Shown here: positions 7,210 to 14,287 of the stretch, piece after piece
Layout: every line of letters begins with the position of its first letter
Position numbering within the stretch: the first letter of the stretch is position 1
Assembly: GCA_913056375.1 (NCBI GenBank)
Contig: CAJXNF010000006.1
Coordinates: 1-27,503, forward strand
Length of the DNA stretch: 27,503 nucleotides
Origin: an uncultured Pseudomonadota bacterium
GTDB lineage: Bacteria; SAR324; NAC60-12
Direction: 5' to 3'
The notes under the pieces: generated by a model
Seen by the model: the letters and a program-made list of their open reading frames with translations, nothing else
What the model was told of the DNA's origin: nothing
Databases searched by the model: none
Made by a program: the position numbers and the translations under genes

Positions 7210-8169
7210 ATGAGTATGAGAGATCGCATTGATCCAGATTCCCGTGTTCCACTAGAAGAATTGTTGAAGGTCTTCCCCGGAGGCTTTAACGCAATTTCCA
7301 ACATCGTTGAACGACGCAGTACCTTGGAATCAGTGCTTCAGACGATGATTGCTGACCTACCTCCGAATGAAAACGTGGTCACAGAGGATCGTGAGATCCC
7401 AGGCCCAGAGGGCGCACCTCCGGTGGGGGTGAGAATCTATCGCCCGAAAGCTGCTTCCGGTGTGTTGCCGGGTATCTTCTTCATTCATGGTGGCGGGATG
7501 ATCATGGGTTCCGTGGAAGGCGAGAACCTGAAAGCTGCTGAGTTGTGCGAAGCAATTCAGGCAGTGGTGGTTTCAGTGGAATATCGGCTGGCTCCTGAAC
7601 ACCCACATCCAGCTCCTGTGCAGGACTGCTATGCCGCACTCAAGTGGATGGCACAGAATGCTGATGATTTGGCTTTCGATCCGAATCGACTGGCTGTGGT
7701 TGGTGGTAGTGCAGGGGGTGGGCTTACGATTGCCACCACGATGATGGCCCGCGATAAGGGCTTTCCCAGGATTTGCTTTCAAATGCCACTGTACCCAATG
7801 ATTGATGATCGCAACGAGACTCCTTCCAGTTACGAGATCATGGACGTGGGGATCTGGGATCGTGAAGGGAATGTTGAGGCTTGGCAATGGTACCTGGGAG
7901 GAAAGCCAGCAGATGACTACGCGGCACCTGCACGGGCTGAAAACCTTGCAGGCTTGCCACCAACCTTCATTGATGTTGGCGAACTGGATCTTTTTCGGGA
8001 TGAAGACATTCAGTTTGCGGCTCGATTGATCCAGGCCGGTGTGCCGACGGAACTTCATGTCTATCCTGGCGCCTATCATGCCTCTGAGGTTTTTGCTCCT
8101 GAAGCTGCGCTGAGCCAGAGCATCTTGGCTCGTAGGACAGAGGCCCTACTACGTGCGCTGAAGTCCTGA
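7210..8169 (+). CDS. Alpha/beta hydrolase, HSL-family carboxylesterase
   Basis: The start is ATG 7210, set by TTGGAG at 7198-7203 six bases before it, giving 319 residues. It shows the hormone-sensitive-lipase (family IV esterase) pattern: oxyanion motif HGGG (93-96), nucleophile S167 in VVGGSAGGG, acid Asp in DVGELDLFRDED and catalytic His in YPGAYHASE. A cap-like N-terminal segment of about 60 residues precedes the HGGG, as in the family. Its natural substrate is not readable from sequence; such enzymes cut short-chain esters or lactones. It lies 56 nt after phnY on the same strand, so it may be transcribed with the phosphonate genes, and could release a phosphonate or alcohol from an ester. 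That role is inference. Confidence 0.88.
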   Translation: MSMRDRIDPDSRVPLEELLKVFPGGFNAISNIVERRSTLESVLQTMIADLPPNENVVTEDREIPGPEGAPPVGVRIYRPKAASGVLPGIFFIHGGGMIMGSVEGENLKAAELCEAIQAVVVSVEYRLAPEHPHPAPVQDCYAALKWMAQNADDLAFDPNRLAVVGGSAGGGLTIATTMMARDKGFPRICFQMPLYPMIDDRNETPSSYEIMDVGIWDREGNVEAWQWYLGGKPADDYAAPARAENLAGLPPTFIDVGELDLFRDEDIQFAARLIQAGVPTELHVYPGAYHASEVFAPEAALSQSILARRTEALLRALKS

Positions 8170-8293
8170 GTCAATTTCAGCCATCAATTCTTACCGATTT
8201 TACAGAGCTGCTGCTCCACTACTACAAAATTTGGATTGCAGCAGTTGCCTGCCTTTCCAATGAAATTCCTCCTGAAAATTCATAGGTGTATCG

Positions 8294-9019
8294 ATGAGTC
8301 ATCACAACAAGCGAAAGGTTTTAGTGACTGGAGGCAGCAGTGGAATCGGAGCTGCCATTGCCCAAGTATTTGCGTCAAACGGAGATCTAGTGGTCGCAAC
8401 GGGGGCAACGAAGGAGGAGGTGGAACGTGCTCAGGTTCAGTCAGAATCAACTGCAATCAGCTTTCAGCAATTGGATGTCCGAGATGGGAGTGCTGTTCAA
8501 GCCTGTATTGATGAGATTGATTCATTGGATGTACTGGTCAACTGTGCCGGAGTGATTCGCCGTAACGCGGAGCATGAGCCAGAGGTTTTTGCAGATGTGA
8601 TTGATATCAACCTAAATGGCAGCATGAGAGTCTGTACTGCGGCTCGAGAGAAGCTGAAGCAACGCAAGGGCTGCATCATCAACACTGCCTCGATGCTCAG
8701 TTTTTTTGGTGGGGGCTTGGTGCCAGGATACAGTGCAAGCAAGGGAGGGATTGCTCAACTGACGAAGAGCTTGGCAATTGCGTATGCGCCTGATGGAATC
8801 CGAGTCAACGCTGTAGCGCCTGGTTGGATTGCTACCCAACTCACCCAAGCTCTACAGGAAGACCGTACGCGCTCAGAGGCTATCCTCTCGCGCACACCAC
8901 TGGGTCGTTGGGGAGAGCCAGCAGATGTTGCGGGGCCAGTCCTTTTTCTGGCGAGTGACGCAGCTCGCTTTGTTACTGGAGTAGTGCTGCCCGTGGACGG
9001 TGGCTATCTGATTACCTGA
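8294..9019 (+). CDS. Short-chain dehydrogenase/reductase (SDR), classical type
   Basis: An NAD(P)-dependent oxidoreductase of 241 residues, the usual classical SDR length. Cofactor motif TGGSSGIG (12-19), NCAG (83-86), catalytic S133, Y146 and K150 (YSASKGG), then the C-terminal PLGRWGEPADVAGPVLFLAS and GVVLPVDGGY are all present. It is closest in feel to the gluconate 5-dehydrogenase / 2-deoxy-gluconate dehydrogenase / 2-keto-3-deoxy-fuconate dehydrogenase type, suggesting a sugar-acid or hydroxy-acid substrate, but SDR specificity cannot be read from motifs. An AGGTG lies just before the ATG. The 124-nt gap upstream holds no gene. It is followed after 26 nt by the cupin, so these two are likely co-translated. 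Confidence 0.85.
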   Translation: MSHHNKRKVLVTGGSSGIGAAIAQVFASNGDLVVATGATKEEVERAQVQSESTAISFQQLDVRDGSAVQACIDEIDSLDVLVNCAGVIRRNAEHEPEVFADVIDINLNGSMRVCTAAREKLKQRKGCIINTASMLSFFGGGLVPGYSASKGGIAQLTKSLAIAYAPDGIRVNAVAPGWIATQLTQALQEDRTRSEAILSRTPLGRWGEPADVAGPVLFLASDAARFVTGVVLPVDGGYLIT

Positions 9020-9045
9020 TCCAATTCCTATTCGGAGTGATAGTG

Positions 9046-9576
9046 ATGACAAAAAGAAATCCGCTTGCTTCTGAAAAATGGCAACCTTATCGACACGCAA
9101 TGCCCAAGGAGTCTCCCCCTGAGTTAGTGATTCCCAGTGTGATTCCCAGTGATGAGAGAGTCTGGGTTCCTCTGGAAGAAAACGTGTGGTTCCGACCACT
9201 CTGTTTGTCTGCGGCTCAGGGCTACTGGATGAATCTCCTACGTGTTCGCAAGGCGGGTGTGCTTTCCCGCCACCGTCATCCTCAACCAGTGCATGGTTAT
9301 GTGCTGAAAGGCCGTTGGCGTTACCTGGAACACGACTGGGTTGCGGAAGAAGGAGGTTATGTCTACGAGGCGCCTGGAGAAACACACACGCTCGTGGTCG
9401 ATCCAGATGTAGAGGAGATGATTACTCTCTTTCAGGTCAATGGCGCCATGATCTACTGTGATCCAGATGGAAACAGCACAGGCTTCGACGATGTCTTCAC
9501 TCGAATTGCCAAGTGTCGTGCACACTACACAGCAGTTGGCTTGGGAGAAGATTACGTAGAGCAGTTTATTCGGTAG
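9046..9576 (+). CDS. Cupin-domain protein, 2,4'-dihydroxyacetophenone-dioxygenase-like
   Basis: ATG 9046 is preferred because GGAG at 9034-9037 lies eight bases before it; a GTG at 9037 overlaps that ribosome-binding site. The 176-residue product is a single cupin barrel. The first motif has H76, H78 and H83 (SRHRHPQPVHGYVLKGRW) and the second has H114 in APGETHTLVV, giving a plausible Fe(II) site. The layout GYVLKGRWRYLEHDW...YEAPGETHTL resembles the acetylacetone/dihydroxyacetophenone dioxygenase cupins, which cleave C-C bonds of diketones with O2. An isomerase or a structural cupin are alternatives. It is the last plus-strand gene of the block that starts with phnW. Confidence 0.78.
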   Translation: MTKRNPLASEKWQPYRHAMPKESPPELVIPSVIPSDERVWVPLEENVWFRPLCLSAAQGYWMNLLRVRKAGVLSRHRHPQPVHGYVLKGRWRYLEHDWVAEEGGYVYEAPGETHTLVVDPDVEEMITLFQVNGAMIYCDPDGNSTGFDDVFTRIAKCRAHYTAVGLGEDYVEQFIR

Positions 9577-9721
9577 GAATCCAGAGGAAATACGGTGGAC
9601 TTGAGACCTGGGGAGTAGGCTCCGGTGATTCGTGTTGCAAAGGTAGAACTTTCGTAAGAATTCAGACCGGATCTATTCCCCTGTAATGTCTCTTCTTGTC
9701 GGCTCTTCTAAAGAGGGATGC

Positions 9722-10570
9722 TTACAGCTTGAAGGGCACGACCTTCTGTCGCTGCTCTCCCAAGCCACTGATGCCCAGGGTCATCACATCACCTGCTTTC
9801 AGGAAGACCTGCGGTTTCATGCCAGAACCAACTCCAGGAGGTGTACCGGTAGTGATGATATCACCAGCAAACAAGGTCATGAATTCGCTGACATAGCTGA
9901 TGATTTCCTTGACAGGAAAAATCATCGTCTTGGTGTTGCCTGTCTGCATGCGCTTGCCGTTGACATCCAGCCAAAGTTCTAGGCTCTGTGGATCTGGTAC
10001 TTCATCACGGGTCACCAGATAGGGGCCAACCGGACCAAAGGTGTCGCAACCCTTGCCTTTGTCCCATTGGGGACCGCGTTCCATCTGATATTCCCGCTCG
10101 CTGACATCGTTCACCAGCACATATCCTGCGACGTGATCTAGGGCGTCATCTTGGGTCACGTAGCGAGTTTTCTTACCAATCACGATTCCCAGCTCCACCT
10201 CCCAATCTGTCTTGACCGATCCCCGAGGGATCATCACGTCATCATTGGGCCCCTGTAGACAATTGAGCGTCTTCATGAAGATGATCGGCTCCTTGGGAAT
10301 CGGAGAGTTGGTCTCCTTGGCGTGGTCCGTATAGTTCAGGCCAATCGCGACAAACTTGCTGACATTGGCAACAGGACAACCAAACCGAGGCTTACCAGGA
10401 ACCAGCGGGAGTTTGCTAAGATTCATGCGACCCAGTTCTGCAAGGCCTTTGTCTGAGAGAAATTGCTCACTCCTCTCGTTGATCAGACCTGCTAGAGATC
10501 GCAGATTACCATCACTGTCAATAATACCCGGTAGTTCCTTACCCTTGGCCCCATAGCGTACTAGTTTCAT
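9722..10570 (-). CDS. Fumarylacetoacetate hydrolase (FAH) family protein, probable diketo-acid hydrolase or isomerase
   Basis: The start is ATG 10570 (MKLVRYG), with AGGAGT seven bases upstream on the minus strand, giving 282 residues, the common length for the family. The FAH core is clear: FVAIGLNYTDHAKE, metal ligands E124, E126 (WEVELGIVIG) and D155 (VLVNDVSEREY), KGCDTFGPVGPYLV and TTGTPPGVGSGM. Close relatives are annotated as ureidoglycolate lyase or 2,4-diketo-3-deoxy-L-fuconate hydrolase; the latter would cleave the diketo acid to pyruvate and an alpha-hydroxy acid. The convergent SDR-cupin pair and this gene could act in one pathway, but they are on opposite strands. The exact substrate is uncertain. 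Confidence 0.85.
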   Translation of the reverse strand: MKLVRYGAKGKELPGIIDSDGNLRSLAGLINERSEQFLSDKGLAELGRMNLSKLPLVPGKPRFGCPVANVSKFVAIGLNYTDHAKETNSPIPKEPIIFMKTLNCLQGPNDDVMIPRGSVKTDWEVELGIVIGKKTRYVTQDDALDHVAGYVLVNDVSEREYQMERGPQWDKGKGCDTFGPVGPYLVTRDEVPDPQSLELWLDVNGKRMQTGNTKTMIFPVKEIISYVSEFMTLFAGDIITTGTPPGVGSGMKPQVFLKAGDVMTLGISGLGEQRQKVVPFKL

Positions 10571-10734
10571 GGCTTGCACTCCTAGAATTGAATTCAAGAA
10601 ATTTGAAAGAACTGCGAATAGTTATCCGAACTAGTCACAAAGCGGAAGTCGAAACCAAGTACTCTCTAGAAAAGAGGTTCTCTGGTGTTTTAATGGTCAA
10701 AGACGGGGTTTGGTCTTGACTGCAGGCTACCAAT

Positions 10735-10750
10735 TGGTTGATAACAACCA
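10735..10750. promoter_or_regulatory. Palindromic operator candidate TGGTTG-N4-CAACCA
   Basis: TGGTTGATAACAACCA at 10735-10750 is a perfect 6+6 inverted repeat in the 225-bp divergent gap between the FAH gene (minus) and the esterase lipoprotein gene (plus). Such TGGT...ACCA dyads are common for GntR/FadR- or LacI-type repressors that control sugar-acid genes. No regulator gene is adjacent, so the protein is unknown. Confidence 0.3.
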
Positions 10751-10795
10751 TTCTAGTATCTGTGAAACTAGCTTTTCCGCACCAATCGATTTTTT

Positions 10796-11746
10796 ATGAG
10801 AAATTTTTCCAAAATTCTGACTGTCTCATTTTTTTGTTTTCAATTCTGGGGTTGTAGCGTTTCAAACGATTCAAAAAATTCCTCAAAAATAGATCTAAAA
10901 GATTCCTCAAATATCAACATTCCAGATACCACAAGACTGAAATTGAACCATGATGGTGTCCTCCGAGAAACTCTGGTTTATGTGCCAGAGTCCTATGAGG
11001 GAACACAAGATGTTCCGCTACTACTGAATTTCCACGGATACGGAGGCTATGCCGCAAACCATTTGTTGACCGCTGATTTTCGTCAACTTGCAGAAGAGCA
11101 AACACTCCTGCTTGCTTACCCCCAAGGATCCTTGCTCGACGGTTCTCTCCACTGGAACCCGTCTCCACCATCTGCAACCAAAAAAAGTACGGTGGATGAC
11201 TTCGGATTCATCGAGTCTTTACTCGATAACCTGAGCGTGACCTACCGAATCGATGAAGACCGAATCTATGCTGTTGGATATTCAAACGGCGCCATGCTCG
11301 CTTTTGGCCTTGCCTGCTATCGTGGAGAACGGATTGCTGCGGTCGGTTCTGTGTCTGGAACCATGCTGACCGACATCGGTAATCTATGCCAGCCACCTCA
11401 GCCGACTGCTGTTATTACGTTGCATGGGACCCAAGATTATATTCTGCCCTACTACACATCAGACAATGTATCTAATCCAAAAGGAGATTCGAGTGGTTAT
11501 GTGTCTGCGGAAGGTGTGATTGAATATTGGGTTGATTTTAATCAGACCCAATCCTCGCCCACTAAGGAAACAACTATAAGCAGTGGACAGACGGTACATT
11601 CTTTTGTTTATGCTGGAGGACAAGAAGGTGTTGAAGTACAGCATTACCAAGTGATTGGTGGAGAACACGTTTGGTTCGATCTCCAAGTCGCAGGCTTTGG
11701 GACCAATGAGCTGATTTGGAATTTTTTGTCACGCTTCCGTTTGTAA
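10796..11746 (+). CDS. Secreted lipoprotein esterase, polyhydroxybutyrate depolymerase/feruloyl esterase (LpqC) family
   Basis: A 316-residue alpha/beta hydrolase exported across the inner membrane. The N-terminus (MRNFSKILTVSFFCFQFWGC) is a short lipoprotein-type signal ending at C20; the lipobox FWGC is atypical at -3 and -2. A Ser/Asn/Lys-rich linker of about 30 residues follows. The fold motifs are LLLNFHGYGG (oxyanion), nucleophile S163 in VGYSNGAMLAF, D214 in LHGTQDYILPY and H291 in IGGEHVWF. The family includes depolymerases of short-chain PHB and feruloyl/acetylxylan esterases, so it likely acts on extracellular esters. The gene is AT-richer than its downstream neighbours. It is transcribed divergently from the FAH gene. 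Confidence 0.85.
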   Translation: MRNFSKILTVSFFCFQFWGCSVSNDSKNSSKIDLKDSSNINIPDTTRLKLNHDGVLRETLVYVPESYEGTQDVPLLLNFHGYGGYAANHLLTADFRQLAEEQTLLLAYPQGSLLDGSLHWNPSPPSATKKSTVDDFGFIESLLDNLSVTYRIDEDRIYAVGYSNGAMLAFGLACYRGERIAAVGSVSGTMLTDIGNLCQPPQPTAVITLHGTQDYILPYYTSDNVSNPKGDSSGYVSAEGVIEYWVDFNQTQSSPTKETTISSGQTVHSFVYAGGQEGVEVQHYQVIGGEHVWFDLQVAGFGTNELIWNFLSRFRL

Positions 11747-12033
11747 GGACTGAAAGACACCGATAGGATTCGAAGATTTTGTGCTGTTGGTTGAAGTAAA
11801 AGGCATGGCCTGCTACAAAATTGGCAGTTAGTCGTGGTTTTCTAATGGCACATGCTCGGCTCGAGCAAACTCTTGCAGCGCTGGTTTCTCTAAGGGCAAG
11901 ATAAAGAAGGAAGATTTCGAACAAACAGATTGTACAAACCATCTTTAATCTCTTTTTCTTGCCGAATTTGGCCGAAGAAATTTGTTTTCGAAAATCTACG
12001 AATACAGTTTTTCATGTGAGGAAAAGCCGTTGG
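11747..12033. other. Gene-free stretch after the esterase gene
   Basis: I see no credible gene here on either strand. Short open frames exist but have no ribosome-binding site and no protein-like character. There is no strong terminator hairpin with a T-run. The stretch ends at the hairpin that precedes the first small membrane-protein gene. Confidence 0.55.
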
Positions 12034-12056
12034 CTCTTTCAATTTTTTTGAAAGAG
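12034..12056 (+). promoter_or_regulatory. Hairpin overlapping a ribosome-binding site
   Basis: CTCTTTCAA (12034-12042), a TTTTT loop, then TTGAAAGAG (12048-12056): a perfect 9-bp stem with a 5-nt loop. The 3' arm runs into the purine-rich AGAGGG just before the ATG at 12064, so folding would mask part of the Shine-Dalgarno sequence. No T-run follows, so it does not look like an intrinsic terminator. Confidence 0.5.
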
Positions 12057-12063
12057 GGACTAG

Positions 12064-12144
12064 ATGAAGAAGTTTACTTGGTCGTTCTTGGGACTACTGC
12101 TGTTTCTCTATGTTGGCTACCTAGTCTTGTATGCATTCCTTTGA
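12064..12144 (+). CDS. Tiny single-span membrane protein (possibly truncated by a nonsense codon)
   Basis: ATG 12064 follows GAGGG at a normal distance. The 26-residue product MKKFTWSFLGLLLFLYVGYLVLYAFL is a lysine start followed by one hydrophobic helix. I do not recognise a family. After the TGA at 12142-12144 the same frame stays open for 22 more codons (SDNYPQEYLSTMNSLTEVAG...) with protein-like composition, ending at TGA 12211-12213, only 13 nt before the next gene. A single base change (TGG to TGA) could therefore have shortened a 49-residue protein. Either the short form is the real product or this is a pseudogene. Confidence 0.5.
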   Translation: MKKFTWSFLGLLLFLYVGYLVLYAFL

Positions 12145-12226
12145 AGCGACAACTATCCACAGGAATATTTGTCGACGATGAACAGCCTCACCGAGGTTGC
12201 TGGACTTTTTTGAGGAGAATCTAGTG

Positions 12227-12430
12227 ATGAAGGCGAGTAAGTTGATCAAGCTGTGGCTCATGGTAACTGCATTTTGGGGAGTCTTTATCTTTGGCTACTC
12301 CATTGGCAAGGATGGTTCACTGAGTTCATATTATTTGTATTTTTGGCTATTGACTTCTTTCACGATTTTTATCATCTGCTGGCTTACCATCCTACTCATG
12401 CGCAGTTATCGGCGCCAAGCTAGCACATGA
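12227..12430 (+). CDS. Small hypothetical protein with two membrane helices
   Basis: ATG 12227 is chosen because GAGGAG (12212-12217) precedes it by nine bases. The 67-residue product has a short basic start (MKASKLIK), a first helix (about 8-28, LWLMVTAFWGVFIFGYSIG), a short loop KDGSLSS and a second helix (about 37-60, LYFWLLTSFTIFIICWLTIL), ending in a basic tail RSYRRQAST. By the positive-inside rule both ends would be cytoplasmic. No family is recognised. It lies between two other tiny membrane-protein frames with gaps of 13 and 10 nt, indicating one transcript. Confidence 0.65.
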   Translation: MKASKLIKLWLMVTAFWGVFIFGYSIGKDGSLSSYYLYFWLLTSFTIFIICWLTILLMRSYRRQAST

Positions 12431-12440
12431 GAGACTAGAG

Positions 12441-12715
12441 ATGGATAAGCGAGGAGAGGTCCCCTGATTAGTTCTGGTGACGAACCCTCCAACCTGGCCA
12501 GTATCCATCCCACACTAGTTAGAAACGGATTGGGACAGCCTCACAAATCTCAGTGGTCAGAGATTGTTAAATTTCTCTGGATCCATTCAAATACTTATCT
12601 GAAATGGTTAGTACGGGACAAAGCCCTCGTTTCTATGTTCTGGCTAATCATTCTAATAACAGTAATTTTTGGATGTCTTACAGTGCTCACCCTCGTAATT
12701 CAGGAAAGGGTTTAG
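12441..12715 (+). pseudogene. Small single-span membrane protein gene, apparently frameshifted at C4
   Basis: ATG 12441 opens MDKRGEVP and stops at TGA 12465-12467. One extra C in the CCCC run at 12461-12464 would join it to the -1 frame, PLISSGDEPSNLASIHPT..., which stays open to 12715. The whole product would be about 91 residues: a polar N-terminal half, then WSEIVKFLWIHSNTYLKWLV and a hydrophobic helix MFWLIILITVIFGCLTVLTL near the end. If the frame break is real, translation could still begin at TTG 12530 (61 residues). The 10-nt gap after the previous gene fits an ATG 12441 start. No family is recognised. Confidence 0.5.
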
Positions 12716-12863
12716 TCAACCTAACGTAACTAACTCTACACTTCTCCTCTTAATTTTTCCGATTAGTCTGTTTTTGAAGACAGCTAGAGATTCGTTCCTT
12801 TTGGTAAAGTAGCCCTCCTCTGCCTGTTGAGTACTCCAAGAATGTATCTACAATGCAGGCGGA

Positions 12864-14234
12864 ATGAACCAACCAAAAAGCTCCCCCCAACTATCCCTTC
12901 TGTTGGATGGTCCAATCTCCTATATGCTCTGGAAACTGGCTGGACCAAATGTACTTGGTGTCGTAATGACGATCCTGGTGACATTCTGTGATGCCTGGTT
13001 TGTCGCAGATTTGGGAACTGTGGCATTGGCGAGCCTGGCCCTGGTGTTTCCTTTTCAAACATTGATCGTCTTTATGGCAGCTGGAGCAATTGGAGGAGGG
13101 GTGACCTCGGCCATTTCCAGAGCGCTTGGGAGAGGTACGCTCAGTGAAGTGAGTGCCCTAGCTTGGCACGCTGTGGTGATTGGTATCAGCATGTCATTGC
13201 TCTTCATTCTGACCTTGGGCCTCTTCCCACAAGAGATTTTTCAGGGAATGGGTGGAACCGGTGAAGTACTGACAGGAGCCGTGAGCTATGCCCAAATTGC
13301 GTTTGGCGGTTCTATTGTTACTTGGATGCTCTACATTCTGGCTGCCGTCTTTCGGGGGAGTGGGGATACACTGACACCAGCCAGAATGTTCATCGTTGGT
13401 TGCAGTGGTCAAATTGTCCTTTCTGGTGCATTGACCCTTGGTTGGGGGCCTTTTCCTGGGATGGGAGTGATTGGTCCAGCAATCGCCATGATTGTCTGCC
13501 ATGCTGGAATGGTCCTTTTTCTGGCAAGTCGTCTCTACTTAGGTAAAGGTTCTCTCCAGCTGAAACCGTCCCCGCTACGGTTGGTTTTTTTCATTGATAT
13601 CATGCGTGTTGGTGGAATTGGTCTGATCAACAATGTCACCGTTGCCTTCAGTGTGGTGGTGGTTACGGCAATTTTAGGGCATTTTGGAGCAGCGGCGCTG
13701 GCTGGATATGGTTTGGGAAGCCGACTGGAGTTGATGCTCACGCCTCTGGTCTTTGGAGTTGGTTCGGCTCTGACCGCTGGAGTTGGGGCAAATGTTGGTG
13801 CTCAGAATTTTCAGCGAGCCCGCAGTATAGCATGGGCAGGAGCCAGTATTGCGTTTCTGGTAACAGGCGGAATTGGTATCCTGGTGGCAGTCATCCCAGA
13901 ACTTTGGCTGGATTGGTTCACGGCAGATGAGGCAGCCTATGAGATCGCTGTGCTGTACTTGGCGATTGCTGGACCATTCTACGGGTTTTTCGGTGCTGGT
14001 CAGGCGTTGTACTTCGCAAGCCAGGGTACTGGGCGGTTGTTGCTGCCGATCTGTGTTGGTGTTGTCCGCTTCCTGACTATTTCCCTGGTAGGCCTTGTGG
14101 CGGTTTTGCTGGACTGGCCGATTCAAGTGGTCTTTGCAGGAGTCAGCGCCGGATTATTGGTAACCGGTATTGGCATGGCTCTCTGCTTATTCAGTCCAGA
14201 CTGGCGACCTCGTCTGCAAACCAGCAAAAACTAA
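12864..14234 (+). CDS. MATE-family multidrug/toxin efflux protein
   Basis: A 456-residue polytopic inner-membrane protein with about twelve hydrophobic segments in two related halves, the MATE (NorM/DinF-type) layout. Typical segments are the N-terminal WKLAGPNVLGVVMTILVTFCDAWFV, GGGVTSAISRALGRG, FRGSGDTLTPA and the second-half counterpart ALAGYGLGSRLE, GVGANVGAQNFQRAR and ASQGTGR. These exporters expel cationic drugs or metabolites using Na+ or H+ gradients; the substrate cannot be read here. It stands 53 nt before the ABC exporter gene, so both may share a transcript. A GGCGG just before the ATG is a weak ribosome-binding site. Confidence 0.9.
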   Translation: MNQPKSSPQLSLLLDGPISYMLWKLAGPNVLGVVMTILVTFCDAWFVADLGTVALASLALVFPFQTLIVFMAAGAIGGGVTSAISRALGRGTLSEVSALAWHAVVIGISMSLLFILTLGLFPQEIFQGMGGTGEVLTGAVSYAQIAFGGSIVTWMLYILAAVFRGSGDTLTPARMFIVGCSGQIVLSGALTLGWGPFPGMGVIGPAIAMIVCHAGMVLFLASRLYLGKGSLQLKPSPLRLVFFIDIMRVGGIGLINNVTVAFSVVVVTAILGHFGAAALAGYGLGSRLELMLTPLVFGVGSALTAGVGANVGAQNFQRARSIAWAGASIAFLVTGGIGILVAVIPELWLDWFTADEAAYEIAVLYLAIAGPFYGFFGAGQALYFASQGTGRLLLPICVGVVRFLTISLVGLVAVLLDWPIQVVFAGVSAGLLVTGIGMALCLFSPDWRPRLQTSKN

Positions 14235-14287
14235 TCGTAAAACTCCCCTATGAGCTTGATTCTGTTGGGGAACATTGAATTTCACTA

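Noticed and set aside
8208..8260. CTGCTGC ... GCAGCAG inverted repeat before the SDR gene
   Set aside because: Only 7 bp with a loop of more than 20 nt; likely chance.
12142..12144. TGA as selenocysteine or tryptophan in the first tiny gene
   Set aside because: Many genes here end at TGA, so the code is standard; no selenocysteine insertion element can be claimed and a point mutation is simpler.
11574..12224. A 122-residue minus-strand frame and an 80-residue plus-strand frame (from 11982)
   Set aside because: The first overlaps the end of the esterase gene in antisense; the second lacks a ribosome-binding site and overlaps the better-supported small membrane gene in another frame.
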